Positions 7,138 to 15,205 of a DNA stretch of 28,688 nt are shown here, one piece after another. The stretch spans positions 1 to 28,688 of the forward strand of contig JAEWRS010000270.1 in the NCBI GenBank assembly GCA_023398855.1, given 5' to 3'. The translations under genes were made by a program, and so were the position numbers. Numbering within the stretch: position 1 is the first letter of the stretch; the number at the start of each line of letters is the position of its first letter. This DNA is from Bacillota bacterium. GTDB taxonomy: Bacteria; Bacillota; Clostridia; Lachnospirales; Lachnospiraceae. The notes under the pieces are model-generated. The model had not been told where the DNA came from. It searched no databases and saw only the letters and a program-made list of their open reading frames with translations.

Positions 7138-7664
7138 GATCCCTCCCCCTGACAGGCACTTCCCGGCAGGCAGCTTTCCAGTGGTACCTTAATGACAATC
7201 TTACGGATGGGTGCCGGGGTTTCTCCGGATTGAATGGCTGGAATATGGACATCCCATGGAAAATAGATGGCATAAGTGCCTGGAATCAGGCAGATCCTTC
7301 CTTCCAGGGCATCAGGATCATTGCGGAAAAAAAGGATGTCCCTGGGGGTGTCAAGAAGGTCTTCATCCACCTGTCCGGTTTCGTCCTTGCTGTAAAAACC
7401 TGCTACTTCCGGACCGCCTGCAGCAAGAAACTGTACATCAATGGTCCTTCTGTGTATTTCCGGACGAAGGCTTTCTCTGTTTTTGGTTTCCAGATCAAGA
7501 ACCTGCACAATGACAGGCAGGCCGTCCAGTTCAATATTAAATACACCTGGCTCATGGGCAGCCATATCATGTTCCTTCAGATAGGTAATGGCATTGCGCA
7601 GGGGACCTGGAAGCACGGCAAGCTGTTCTTCCAGCATAGGTTTATAGATATTTCCAAATATCAT
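7134..7664 (-). CDS. YhcH/YjgK/YiaL (NanQ) family protein, copy 2
   Basis: A 176-residue member of the same cupin-like family as the protein at 1140-1592. It shows the FGNIY start, the block EIHRRTIDVQFLAAGGPE, the YSKDETG segment, the FFRNDPDA element, FPWDVHIPAI near the C-terminus and KIVIKVP at the end. It is about 25 residues longer than copy 1, mostly in the middle and at the C-terminal tail. AGGAGG lies shortly before the ATG. It is translated between an SDR dehydrogenase (54-bp gap) and an M28 peptidase (4-bp overlap). Family members open or anomerise sugar-acid rings (NanQ) or are uncharacterised; the substrate is unknown. Confidence 0.87.
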   Translation of the reverse strand: MIFGNIYKPMLEEQLAVLPGPLRNAITYLKEHDMAAHEPGVFNIELDGLPVIVQVLDLETKNRESLRPEIHRRTIDVQFLAAGGPEVAGFYSKDETGQVDEDLLDTPRDILFFRNDPDALEGRICLIPGTYAIYFPWDVHIPAIQSGETPAPIRKIVIKVPLESCLPGSACQGEGS

Positions 7665-7718
7665 GGGCAGTTCCTCCTGTTTGATGGTTTGTCAGTATGT
7701 TATCTCTGTGTCGCTTTG

Positions 7719-8504
7719 TTACTGCATGGCGGTCAATCCGCCATCAACACCAAGGATCTGTCCGGTGACAAACGAAGCCGCGTCGCTGCATAAATACAGT
7801 GCGGCAGCAGAAATGTCTTCTTCCTGACCGATGCGTCCAAGAGGGATCCGGTCCTTTAGTTTTTCTAAAAAAGCAGGATCATCAAGCTGAAATGAGTTGA
7901 TCGGTGTCCTGACAAAGGTTGGGGCAATGGCATTGCAGGTAATGCCGTATTTTCCCCACTCACAAGCCAGCTGCTTTGTGTACATGTTGACGGCCCCCTT
8001 GCTGGCGCAATAGGCAATATAATCCTGTTTTGCACCGATCAGGCTCTTTACGGAAGAGAGGTTAACGATCCTTCCATACCGGTTGGGAATCATGAAGCGC
8101 TTTCCTACAGCTCTTGTTACCGTGTGGATGCCTGTTACGTTTAACCCCATGACCTGATCAAAGGTATCTTCATCGTAATCCTCCGCAGGCAGGAGGCGGT
8201 TCATTCCCGCACTGTTGACCAGGATATCAATCCGTCCAAATTCTTTTTCCAGCTGAACCATCATTTCTGATACGTCTTCCCGATCACAGATATCACAGCG
8301 CAGAGAAAGAAAGCTGCGGCCGGCCTGTTCTGCCACTTTTCCAAGGTGTAAGGCCTTTTCCGGATGTCCGCCGCATACGGCCACATCAGCTCCGTTTAGG
8401 AGAAAAGCTTTGGCAATGGCACTTCCCAGACCACCGGTCCCTCCTGGGATCAAAGCTTTTTTTCCGGCCATAGTAAATAAGTTCTGACAGAAGTCATTTT
8501 TCAT
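7719..8504 (-). CDS. SDR-family NAD(P)-dependent sugar/sugar-acid dehydrogenase
   Basis: A 261-residue classical short-chain dehydrogenase. The cofactor loop is GGTGGLGSA (residues 21-29), NSAG is at 96-99, the structural Asn is in GLNVTG, and the triad is Ser150 with Tyr164 and Lys168 in YCASK. The C-terminus ends with the DGGLTAMQ found in FabG-like and gluconate 5-dehydrogenase/KduD-like enzymes. The start codon lies inside the end of the GntR gene (11-bp overlap), so the two are co-transcribed and probably coupled. The setting suggests an aldonate or ketogluconate dehydrogenase rather than fatty-acid FabG, but this is from context only. Confidence 0.87.
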   Translation of the reverse strand: MKNDFCQNLFTMAGKKALIPGGTGGLGSAIAKAFLLNGADVAVCGGHPEKALHLGKVAEQAGRSFLSLRCDICDREDVSEMMVQLEKEFGRIDILVNSAGMNRLLPAEDYDEDTFDQVMGLNVTGIHTVTRAVGKRFMIPNRYGRIVNLSSVKSLIGAKQDYIAYCASKGAVNMYTKQLACEWGKYGITCNAIAPTFVRTPINSFQLDDPAFLEKLKDRIPLGRIGQEEDISAAALYLCSDAASFVTGQILGVDGGLTAMQ

Positions 8505-9258
8505 AAAGAAGCCCTTTCTGTTCCTGAGATTTGGAATCTGCCAGACCCTTATTACTCTCTATAAAATATTCGGGGTAGCGTTCCTTTAAAGGTGATAAGA
8601 CTAAAAGAATCCTGGCCAGATGATGCTGGTAAATTGTACAGGCCCTGTCCGTGTCCCTCGCTGCCAGTGCATCGGTGAGGGCAGTAAGATCCCTTAGAAA
8701 GTCTTCTGTTACGGAAGTATCAGAGACAGAGAGATAGAGAAGCCTTTGTAAATCCATTCCGGCCTTTTGCACAGGCTCCCATACGTAATTCATCTTACCG
8801 GCCAGATCATAAAGAAGCCGGTAATATTCGGTGATCAGACGGACGGACTGGGATATATCGCCCTGAGCCAGATAGTCCTCTTGCTGCATCAGATTATGAT
8901 AAAGAATATCAAATTGCGGCCGTTTCACATTCCGGATGAAAATATTTTGAATCATTGCGGTTCCAAGCTGCTTATGAATCCACAGGGTCTGTTCGATCCG
9001 GCTGATATCGATCCTGGATACAAAGGCGCCCTTCTGGGGGATAATATCCACCAGGTTCTTGCGGGAAAGCCTATAAAGAGTATCATGGACCGGTGTCCGG
9101 CTTATGCTCAGAGCATCGGCAAGTTCTACCTCGTTCATCTTACGGCCAGGGGGCAGATGAAGATTTAAAATAAAGTGCCGGATAATCCGGTATGCATATT
9201 GGCGGGCATCTTCCGTGTGTCTCCGGGGAGGTAATTTTTGAAACGGTATGAGTGACAT
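8494..9258 (-). CDS. GntR-family regulator, FCD subfamily, with degenerate metal site
   Basis: A 254-residue regulator that heads its own operon. The winged helix-turn-helix spans about residues 15-85 (EVELADALSISRTPVHDTLY and a wing GAFVSRIDI), and an FCD-like helical domain follows. Where the FCD family has an Asp/His metal pair, this protein reads ITEYYRLLYDLAGKMN, with Glu and Tyr in place of the usual residues, so metal-dependent acid sensing may be lost or changed. ACGGAG lies before the ATG. It overlaps the SDR gene by 11 bp and probably controls the SDR-YhcH-M28 unit. I could not identify a convincing operator or -10/-35 pair upstream. Confidence 0.85.
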   Translation of the reverse strand: MSLIPFQKLPPRRHTEDARQYAYRIIRHFILNLHLPPGRKMNEVELADALSISRTPVHDTLYRLSRKNLVDIIPQKGAFVSRIDISRIEQTLWIHKQLGTAMIQNIFIRNVKRPQFDILYHNLMQQEDYLAQGDISQSVRLITEYYRLLYDLAGKMNYVWEPVQKAGMDLQRLLYLSVSDTSVTEDFLRDLTALTDALAARDTDRACTIYQHHLARILLVLSPLKERYPEYFIESNKGLADSKSQEQKGLLYEK

Positions 9259-9674
9259 GTAAAACTCCGTTCTGCCGCGTTGTCTGCGGCACTGGTTAAG
9301 TGTTAACGCTGCGGGCGTTGAATGCTGTCCTTTATTTGTTATATTAAGCTTGTCCGGTACATGGTAAATTTATAAGTGCCAGGTGCAGACAAGGCGGAAA
9401 AGCATAGAAACTTGTATGCAATATCAAATATTATTTTATCATTAGTTGCTAAAAAAATCCACTGAATTTGATGACGATTCATGCTTGACTGTGAGTAATG
9501 GTATATACAGGAATGCGGAAGAAGCAATCTGCAAATGAGACTTTTCAGGCAGGGAAAAGAAGACAGGTCTTTGGAAGGAATCTGTTGTAGATTGGTACAA
9601 TCATAAGAGAAGGAGGCAGTAAACAGAATTAAAAATGAATTGAGCAGGAAAGACAAAAAATTGATAGCAGCCTC
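9259..9674. other. Intergenic gap between the GntR operon and tRNA-Gly
   Basis: About 415 bp with no gene I can support. Near the GntR start is a small hairpin TGCCGC-N7-GCGGCA (9273-9291), followed by AAGTGTTAACGCT, both in the leader of the minus-strand operon. The rest is AT-rich. A minus-strand open frame of 113 codons (9339-9680) has no ribosome site, starts inside the tRNA promoter and has no family look. The operon promoter must be here but I see no clear consensus match. Confidence 0.6.
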
Positions 9675-9703
9675 TTGCATTTGTTAAAGACATATGATAT
9701 AAT
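9675..9703 (+). promoter_or_regulatory. Sigma-A promoter for tRNA-Gly
   Basis: TTGCAT (9675-9680) and TATAAT (9698-9703) are spaced by exactly 17 bp, about 37 bases upstream of the mature tRNA 5' end. Confidence 0.8.
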
Positions 9704-9740
9704 TCCAGTGTTATAGGAAATGAATAAAAAAGTAATTTGT

Positions 9741-9813
9741 GCGCGAGTGGCTCAGTTGGTGGAGTACGACCTTGCCAAGGTCGGGGTCGCGGGTTCGAGT
9801 CCCGTCTCGCGCT
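9741..9813 (+). tRNA. tRNA-Gly (anticodon GCC)
   Basis: A 73-nt cloverleaf. Acceptor stem GCGCGAG/CTCGCGC, D arm GCTC/GAGT with the AGTTGGTG loop, anticodon stem CGACC/GGTCG with loop TTGCCAA (anticodon GCC), a 5-nt variable loop, T stem GCGGG/CCCGT with loop TTCGAGT, and U73 as discriminator base, as expected for glycine. CCA is not encoded. It is a single-gene unit with its own promoter; a run of T follows at once and a hairpin terminator 12 bases later. Confidence 0.97.
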
Positions 9814-9824
9814 TTTTTATTTGC

Positions 9825-9864
9825 AGCGGAAACCTGGGTTTTATCACGGTTTCCGCTTTATTTG
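9825..9864 (+). terminator. Terminator after tRNA-Gly
   Basis: GCGGAAACC (9826-9834) and GGTTTCCGC (9848-9856) form a 9-bp perfect stem followed by TTTATTT. It ends the plus-strand tRNA transcript just before the convergent LysM/GH18 gene. Confidence 0.8.
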
Positions 9865-9869
9865 TACCA

Positions 9870-11174
9870 CTACGGTCCAATAGCTGCCAATGAAATTTTC
9901 TCTATGTAATACTGAGTATTAATAATAAACCACATTTGAGTATCAAATCTCATAATTGTCCAGAGGGACAGTCCCTGAAGGTTATATTCTGACACCAATC
10001 CAACTCTTGCATCAAAGCTTCTTGCATCGTTAAACCATACTAAGTGAAGAATCCCACCAGTTTCCATGTAGTAGAAATAGGGTGACTGTGCTGCTTCATT
10101 AAATTGTATGGGTATATTGTTATCTGCTGCAATTTGAATCGCATTATTATTTGCTATGGCAGTGGCTCCTGTAGCACCCGGTACATAGGGCAGGGTCCAA
10201 TCATAACCAAGGGTTGTGATTCCCAGGAAAAAGATTTCCGATGGAATAATGCTGACGACGTAGTCTAATAATTCTTTTAAAACATTAACCGGAAAGATGG
10301 AGCTTGGATAGCTGTATGATCTGGCCCAATCATAGGAAGCAAAAAGAATACCATCCACATAATCAGATAATTGGGAATAGTCCAGCTTTTCAAAGCTGAC
10401 TCTGGGTCCGTCAATATCCATTACTGGTGTTGTGGTAATTAGTACCCTGAAGCCTTCTGAATGAAATATCGCGGAAGCTTTTTTTATGTATGCAACGATT
10501 CTGCCCAGGTTTTGGGAGGTAATATCTTCAATATACATATTTATTCCATAATAGCCCTTTGTCTTTAATACTTGAAGAGCGTTAGCGATAAGGCGGTCCT
10601 GTACGGAAGAATTATTCAGAATATTGCAGGTTATGTTGCGGATAATCGTTCCATCCTCCGTAATCGTAGAAATAAACATCATGGGAGCAACGCCATAAGT
10701 TTTTGCCAGCTGTATCAGTTGGGCTTCGTCAGAGATGGTGACAATATCTCCTTCATATGTGGCTCTGTAATTAAATATGGTCAGATATGACAAGAAAGGG
10801 AGGGTTTTAATTAAAACGGCACTATCGATATGAGAAAAGGTATAGCCGCTTGTGGCAATCGTTCTTGACCGGTTGGTCTGGTACGCCACAACAATGGTTT
10901 CACCAGGGAATAAGGTATCTCTATCGGAAAGATATGGATTATTCCTCAATAATTCCATGGTTGAAACACCATACAAGTCCGCAATGCTTTCCAAAGTATC
11001 GCCGGCTTGTACGGTGTGCTGTATTTCTGGTTGAACAATTACAATGGTTTGGCCAATCGCTAAATTGTCAAAGTTTGTAATTCCATTTTCTAATATTAAT
11101 CGGTTCACGGGAATGTTATATTTTTCTGATATTGAATTTATGGTTTCTCCGGGTTGTACAACATGTATAACCAT
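9870..11174 (-). CDS. LysM + GH18-fold spore protein (SleL/YaaH-like)
   Basis: A 434-residue protein with two N-terminal LysM peptidoglycan-binding repeats (about 3-47 and 52-97; HVVQPGETINSISEKYNI and HTVQAGDTLESIADLYGV) and a C-terminal GH18-type barrel (about 105-430). This is the architecture and length of Bacillus SleL/YaaH, a spore cortex-lytic N-acetylglucosaminidase or spore-coat protein. There is no signal peptide, as in SleL. The start at 11174 follows GGAGGAATT and begins with the LysM; an in-frame start further upstream is less likely. The GH18 catalytic block reads YGINMYIED (from 209): Glu216 is kept, but the usual Asp residues of DxxDxDxE are Asn and Tyr, so activity is uncertain. 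It lies 79 bp downstream of the HAD gene and could be read from that operon or its own promoter. Confidence 0.85.
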   Translation of the reverse strand: MVIHVVQPGETINSISEKYNIPVNRLILENGITNFDNLAIGQTIVIVQPEIQHTVQAGDTLESIADLYGVSTMELLRNNPYLSDRDTLFPGETIVVAYQTNRSRTIATSGYTFSHIDSAVLIKTLPFLSYLTIFNYRATYEGDIVTISDEAQLIQLAKTYGVAPMMFISTITEDGTIIRNITCNILNNSSVQDRLIANALQVLKTKGYYGINMYIEDITSQNLGRIVAYIKKASAIFHSEGFRVLITTTPVMDIDGPRVSFEKLDYSQLSDYVDGILFASYDWARSYSYPSSIFPVNVLKELLDYVVSIIPSEIFFLGITTLGYDWTLPYVPGATGATAIANNNAIQIAADNNIPIQFNEAAQSPYFYYMETGGILHLVWFNDARSFDARVGLVSEYNLQGLSLWTIMRFDTQMWFIINTQYYIEKISLAAIGP

Positions 11175-11253
11175 AATTCCTCCGGCAGGTCTTACTAATC
11201 CTAAAATATATATGTTGCGGCCTGTCACATTATACCAGACAGAGGTTTGGGTA

Positions 11254-11904
11254 TTACTTTTCTAAATTCTTTAAAATTTCCAATAATTCTATCAGGTTAT
11301 GAATGGTATAATCTGCAAGGCTCCGGTCAAATTGAAACCTTTCATCAATTATGGATACCACATTCATTCCTGCCCTATGTCCTGCTGTGATTCCATAGGT
11401 AGAGTCTTCCACCACCAGGCATTCCTCCGGTGAACATTGGAGAGCATCGGCCGTATGGAGATATATTTCCGGATTTGGTTTGCTTTCCTTAAATTCCTCG
11501 CCGCTTATGATGTAGTCAAAGTCACCCTTCAGCCGGCAGGTGGTCAGCACCTCCTCAATCCCGGCTCTGCTGGTAGATGAAGCAAGTGCCACAAGATAGC
11601 CTCTTCGGCGAAGTTCTTTTAATAGCTCCGGCACTTCTTTTCTCAGGATAGCAAAATAATCTGGGCGGAGATCAGCCCAGATAGCAAAATACATTTCCTG
11701 AAATTCCTGAGAATCCCGATCTTCCTCAATTATCTCACTTAATAGATCCATGGTCATTTTCGTCGTGGAGCCCACAACAGGAAATAACGTCTCTCTGCTG
11801 AGATCAGGGTATTTATGCTTCAGTTTTTCATACATATGGTCTAAGTACACGATTTCACTGTCGATTAAAACTCCATCCATGTCAAATATCACTGCTTTTA
11901 TCAT
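11254..11904 (-). CDS. HAD-superfamily phosphatase / beta-phosphoglucomutase-like
   Basis: A 216-residue HAD subfamily IA protein. Motif I is FDMDGVLIDS with nucleophile Asp8 and acid/base Asp10. A helical cap domain follows. Motif II is the ASSTS block, motif III the Lys in ESKPNPEIY, and motif IV VVEDSTYGI. The composition matches beta-phosphoglucomutase and sugar-phosphate phosphatases of the same clan; a mutase is not proven. It begins 3 bp after the EIIA stop codon (GAAGGAATC before ATG), so it belongs to the PTS locus and probably acts on a sugar phosphate made there, for example by removing or moving a phosphate on a glucose-6-P-type product. Confidence 0.87.
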   Translation of the reverse strand: MIKAVIFDMDGVLIDSEIVYLDHMYEKLKHKYPDLSRETLFPVVGSTTKMTMDLLSEIIEEDRDSQEFQEMYFAIWADLRPDYFAILRKEVPELLKELRRRGYLVALASSTSRAGIEEVLTTCRLKGDFDYIISGEEFKESKPNPEIYLHTADALQCSPEECLVVEDSTYGITAGHRAGMNVVSIIDERFQFDRSLADYTIHNLIELLEILKNLEK

Positions 11905-11907
11905 CGG

Positions 11908-12348
11908 TCAGATTCCTTCCTCAAATTCTTCCTCAGATGTTTCCACCGGTTCATACCGGTATGATCCGATCTGCGCTTTTCCGATGTCAATGAGCTCACC
12001 GGCCAGTGCGTCACCCTCTGCCTTCTGCCCAGTCATACAGCGCATAGCCAATTCCACTGCCATACCCAGGTTTGTTCCGTATAGGACCTTGACCCGTTCA
12101 TCCCCAAAGCTTAAGAGCACTGCATTTTTAAAGGGGGAGCCGCCAAGGATATCGCATAATACCAGAATCTGGTCACAGTCCTTGAAACGTTCAAAGGCAG
12201 CCTTTAAGTTGTCCTTAAGCTGCTCCTCGCTGTGTTCTCCTTTAAAATCTATTGGTATTAAAAAATCCTGATGGCCTGTGAGAAGTTCCAGTGCGCTCGA
12301 AATGCCTGTTGCAAACGATCCATGGCCTGTAATGATAATTCCAGTCAT
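11908..12348 (-). CDS. PTS mannose-family EIIA component
   Basis: A 146-residue EIIA(Man) domain. It starts MTGIIITGHGSFA, with the phosphorylated His9 in TGHGS, and has the family segments ILGGSPFKNAVLL and NLGMAVELAMR. It receives phosphate from HPr and passes it to the EIIB at 16895-17371. I chose the ATG at 12348, preceded by AGAGGAGATT; a longer frame running into the GntR gene has no merit. It is separated from the EIIB-EIIC-EIID genes by the deglycase, kinase and regulator genes, an unusual split of one PTS complex over the operon. The last 13 residues are Glu-rich (EEEFEEG). Confidence 0.92.
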   Translation of the reverse strand: MTGIIITGHGSFATGISSALELLTGHQDFLIPIDFKGEHSEEQLKDNLKAAFERFKDCDQILVLCDILGGSPFKNAVLLSFGDERVKVLYGTNLGMAVELAMRCMTGQKAEGDALAGELIDIGKAQIGSYRYEPVETSEEEFEEGI

Positions 12349-12415
12349 AATCTCCTCTTTCCCGCCCTCCTCTTTCAGGTGCTTTTGTATACCTTTGGGG
12401 CGTATCCAATCATTT

Positions 12416-13165
12416 TTATTCTCTGTAAACCACAAAATCAAATCGGTGTGTGTTGCCGGGATAAGTTTCAATACTGTAATCAATAGGACGGTCGAACTGA
12501 TCATAAGTGATGCTTTCCAGCATGTGAACTGGAGAACCTTTTTCCATGTGAAATAAGCGTGCCTGATGGGGATCGATGATTTCTGCCCTTATAGACCGTG
12601 CCGCCCTGGCCGGATAAATGCCATATATATCTTTCATAATATGATACAAAGATTCCGTTCCATAATCATGATTCTCAATTCCTGGAAATAAATCCATGGG
12701 AACATAATTTTCAATATAGGTAAAAGGATGTTTATCTGCATAACGCATCCGTTCCAGATGAAAACAGTGCTGTCGGGGTTCCAAACCGAGCTTTTCGTAA
12801 ATCTGGGCATGGTAAGGGGCGACTTCCTTCTTTTTTAAATCGGTTCCGGCTGTCATACCAATCATTGCCAGTTCCTCATTGTAGCTGATTAGCTGCATCA
12901 GAAATATCCCGCGGTCAGTATTGGATTTCACAAAGCTTCCGGAGCCCCTTTTCCTCTCCAGCAGTCCAAGTTTATCCAGCTCTCCATATGCCTGACGGAC
13001 CACTGGCCGTGAAATGGTGAATTTGCGGCATATCTCCTCCTCCGTGGGAAGCTTTTGCCCAGGAGTCAGAGTACCATTCCGGATGGCCTTGATCAGACAG
13101 GCCTTTAGCTGCTCGTACAAAGGAACCGGACTATATTTATCAATTTGTATAAATTCGAACTTCAT
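12416..13165 (-). CDS. GntR-family regulator, UTRA (HutC) subfamily
   Basis: A 249-residue regulator. The winged helix-turn-helix covers about residues 10-75 (SPVPLYEQLKACLIKAIRNG, LPTEEEICRKFTISRPVVRQ, RGSGSFV). The UTRA sugar-phosphate-sensing domain spans about 95-240, with the family block YIENYVPMDLFPG and the C-terminal ESITYDQFDRPIDYSIETY. GGAGG lies 7 bases before the ATG at 13165; the longer open frame to 13273 has no ribosome site. UTRA proteins of this group (FrlR, NagR, TreR, PhnF) bind a phosphorylated sugar or amine. It sits between the FrlD-like kinase and EIIA, behind its own promoter, and probably controls the divergent promoter at 17479-17573. Confidence 0.9.
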   Translation of the reverse strand: MKFEFIQIDKYSPVPLYEQLKACLIKAIRNGTLTPGQKLPTEEEICRKFTISRPVVRQAYGELDKLGLLERKRGSGSFVKSNTDRGIFLMQLISYNEELAMIGMTAGTDLKKKEVAPYHAQIYEKLGLEPRQHCFHLERMRYADKHPFTYIENYVPMDLFPGIENHDYGTESLYHIMKDIYGIYPARAARSIRAEIIDPHQARLFHMEKGSPVHMLESITYDQFDRPIDYSIETYPGNTHRFDFVVYRE

Positions 13166-13201
13166 GCATACACCTCCATGGCAGAGAGATCCTGTGTGTA
13201 C

Positions 13202-13230
13202 AGTATACCATTGAGGGATTTTACCTGCAA
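13202..13230 (-). promoter_or_regulatory. Internal promoter for the GntR-EIIA-HAD segment
   Basis: On the minus strand TTGCAG (13230-13225) and TATACT (13207-13202) are 17 bp apart, between the kinase and GntR genes. It would let the regulator, EIIA and HAD genes be expressed apart from the upstream PTS genes. Confidence 0.55.
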
Positions 13231-13279
13231 CGTTAATTTGCCGGATATCGTAATTGATGCCAAAGATGAGCAAAAAACA

Positions 13280-14113
13280 TCAGAAACCGCCTTGTACCAT
13301 ACAGTTTTCTGCCGAGTACCGGGCACCGGCTTCCAAGGCTCTTTTTAAGGCAGTTTCCGGCATCTGGCCGCCCTTTTTCCAGCCCTGGGCAGCAAGGCTT
13401 AGGAGAAAGGCAGTCAAAAAGGCATCCCCGGCCCCCATGGTATCCACCGGATCCACCATAAAAACCTCTCCTTTTACAAGCACATCTCCATTGGAGACAA
13501 AAGAACCGGCTTTGCCCATGGTTAAGAGCACGTGTTTTGCACCTTGTACATGGAACCGGCGGCAAAAATGAGAGGCATCGTCTTCTTCTAGTGGCTCACA
13601 GGAAAACAGGGCTAAATCCAGCCATGGGCATACGAGGGCCAGATACTGGCCTGTTCTGTATTTTTCCTTTACAGAAAAATCATAGGTGACCAGAGAAGGA
13701 AGAACTCCAGTTTTGCTGATTTCCTGTTCCATTTTTGCGTTGCAGCAGCTGTGAATGATATCAAAATTTTTCATATACTGCAGCTGGCTTTCTTCCAGAG
13801 TCATGGGACCGGACCAGTTTTTTCCAAGACTGATCCCGTCATAATGGTGCTCTCCGTCTTTTACAGTATAATTGCAGCATTTGGTAGTGCTTCCTTTCAC
13901 CGTTGTGCAGTGGGAATAATCCACCTGATGATCTTTCAGTGTATTACGGATCACATCTGACAGCTCATCATCGGCCAGTACGCCAAGGTAAGCGGCCTCT
14001 GCCCCCAGCCGGGAAGCGTGGACAGCGGTATTCACCGCATTCCCGCCCGGATGCAGGTTACCTGTGTTTATATAACAATCAATTACATTATCGCCTAAAC
14101 CGAGAAATTTCAT
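13280..14113 (-). CDS. frlD: PfkB-family sugar kinase, fructoselysine 6-kinase-like (FrlD)
   Basis: A 277-residue ribokinase-family kinase. It resembles E. coli FrlD: the start MKFLGLGDNVIDCY, the substrate loop HPGGNAVNTAVHASR (residues 21-35), the ADDELSDVI block, the YDFSVKE segment and the ATP/anion-hole motif DTMGAGDAF with catalytic Asp230. FrlD phosphorylates fructoselysine on O6. It lies directly downstream of a FrlB-like deglycase (18-bp gap, AAAGGAGGC before the ATG), the same pair as in frl operons. Odd point: a complete PTS in the same operon would already import a phosphorylated substrate, so the kinase may handle non-PTS substrate, another glycated amine or an internal product. 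The symbol is by similarity of motifs only. Confidence 0.75.
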   Translation of the reverse strand: MKFLGLGDNVIDCYINTGNLHPGGNAVNTAVHASRLGAEAAYLGVLADDELSDVIRNTLKDHQVDYSHCTTVKGSTTKCCNYTVKDGEHHYDGISLGKNWSGPMTLEESQLQYMKNFDIIHSCCNAKMEQEISKTGVLPSLVTYDFSVKEKYRTGQYLALVCPWLDLALFSCEPLEEDDASHFCRRFHVQGAKHVLLTMGKAGSFVSNGDVLVKGEVFMVDPVDTMGAGDAFLTAFLLSLAAQGWKKGGQMPETALKRALEAGARYSAENCMVQGGF

Positions 14114-14131
14114 ATCAATGCCTCCTTTTGT

Positions 14132-15130
14132 TTAATAGCCACCTTTTCTGTAATACCGCCGGATATCCAGAGAATGGCCGGTGACTGATTCCATGTTTTT
14201 ACTGACCCTCTGGAGTACGGCAGACATGATCACAGGGGAAAGAAGACTGTGGAAGGAGTTGCTGATGCCGGGCAGAGCGTAATCCTTTGTATCAAAGCAG
14301 GTGAATTTATTTGTGTGCTGCAGGGCAAATGATTTTACTTTCTCATCCAAGAACCTTGTAGGCCCCTGGGTCATCAGGAGAGTTACGCTCACATCCTCTT
14401 CTATAAGCTCCAGGGTTCCATGGAAAAATTCAGAGGAGCTTACTGACTTTGTCTTAAGCCACAGTGATTCCTCCAGTGTACACATAGAATAGGAGTATGC
14501 CAATGGCCAAAGATCTCCGGAACCGACCCATATGTGATAAGGCTCCCTGCAATTTTTTTCCGCATACTCTAAACAAAATGGATCAGCCTGTTTTCGGACC
14601 TCCACCAGAGCGCCTGCCAGGTTTTTCAGTTCATCTGCAAATCTAGGATACTCCGGAAAGGCATTGCTGTTATATAGAAGGCGGCCAATGAGAAGATAAA
14701 ATACCAGTTCCTGCGGGCGGCCTTCCCCGTAGGTGATGCAGAAATCCGAAAGCTTCTCAAGAGGAGAATCCTTCACCCCGGTTACAGATACCAGACGCAC
14801 ACCTTTCTGTTTTAAAAACCTGGCAGCCTCCAGCGTATCAGGAGTGTCACCGGATTTTGAGGTAAGAAATGCAACGGTTTTATCCGTGATCCGGTTACAG
14901 CCCATTGCGGTTAAGTCTGCGGAAATCATGGAGCCGCACGGTATTTTGGAAATCTGATTGATCCAATATTCAAAGGGAAGCATCATTGCCATGGACCCGC
15001 CGGAAGATGTAAAAAATAAAAGATCAAACCCATCCTTCACAAGAGTATCCGAGATTGTTTCTATGTGTGTTCTTTGGCTGTAAATGGCATCACCGTTTTT
15101 AATCATTTGTTCTTCATTAAAATTAATCAT
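14132..15130 (-). CDS. frlB: SIS-domain deglycase, FrlB/GfrF-like
   Basis: A 332-residue protein with two sugar-isomerase (SIS) domains, about 25-155 and 185-325, the fold of the GlmS isomerase half. Points of similarity to E. coli FrlB: the SIS loops TSSGGS and TSKSGDTPDT, the catalytic block SSEFFHGTLELIEE (Glu234 and His237; FrlB has GEFRHGPLEIVE) and the end DIRRYYRKGGY (FrlB has DERRYYGG). FrlB splits fructoselysine 6-phosphate into glucose 6-phosphate and lysine; GfrF of Salmonella does the same behind a mannose-type PTS. It lies between EIID and the FrlD-like kinase. GGAAAGGAAG precedes the ATG. The glycated amine could differ from lysine. Confidence 0.78.
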   Translation of the reverse strand: MINFNEEQMIKNGDAIYSQRTHIETISDTLVKDGFDLLFFTSSGGSMAMMLPFEYWINQISKIPCGSMISADLTAMGCNRITDKTVAFLTSKSGDTPDTLEAARFLKQKGVRLVSVTGVKDSPLEKLSDFCITYGEGRPQELVFYLLIGRLLYNSNAFPEYPRFADELKNLAGALVEVRKQADPFCLEYAEKNCREPYHIWVGSGDLWPLAYSYSMCTLEESLWLKTKSVSSSEFFHGTLELIEEDVSVTLLMTQGPTRFLDEKVKSFALQHTNKFTCFDTKDYALPGISNSFHSLLSPVIMSAVLQRVSKNMESVTGHSLDIRRYYRKGGY

Positions 15131-15154
15131 TCCCGTGCTTCCTTTCCATCAACA

Positions 15155-15205
15155 GGGGCCACACAGGAGATAGGCAAATTCTTCCAGATCTTCCTGTACG
15201 GCCCC
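15155..15205 (-). other. Intercistronic hairpin between EIID and the deglycase gene
   Basis: GGGGCC-AC-ACAGGA and TCCTGT-AC-GGCCCC form two stacked 6-bp stems with a symmetric 2-nt internal loop and a 23-nt apical loop. No T run follows. It may be an mRNA stability or processing element that sets the ratio of PTS to enzyme products. Confidence 0.5.

Noticed and set aside
9339-9680. 113-codon minus-strand open frame in the GntR-tRNA gap
   Set aside because: No ribosome site; the start lies in the tRNA promoter; composition is low-complexity and AT-driven.
12349-12504. Longer EIIA frame reaching 12504
   Set aside because: It would overlap the GntR gene; the ATG at 12348 has a good ribosome site and the usual EIIA N-terminus.
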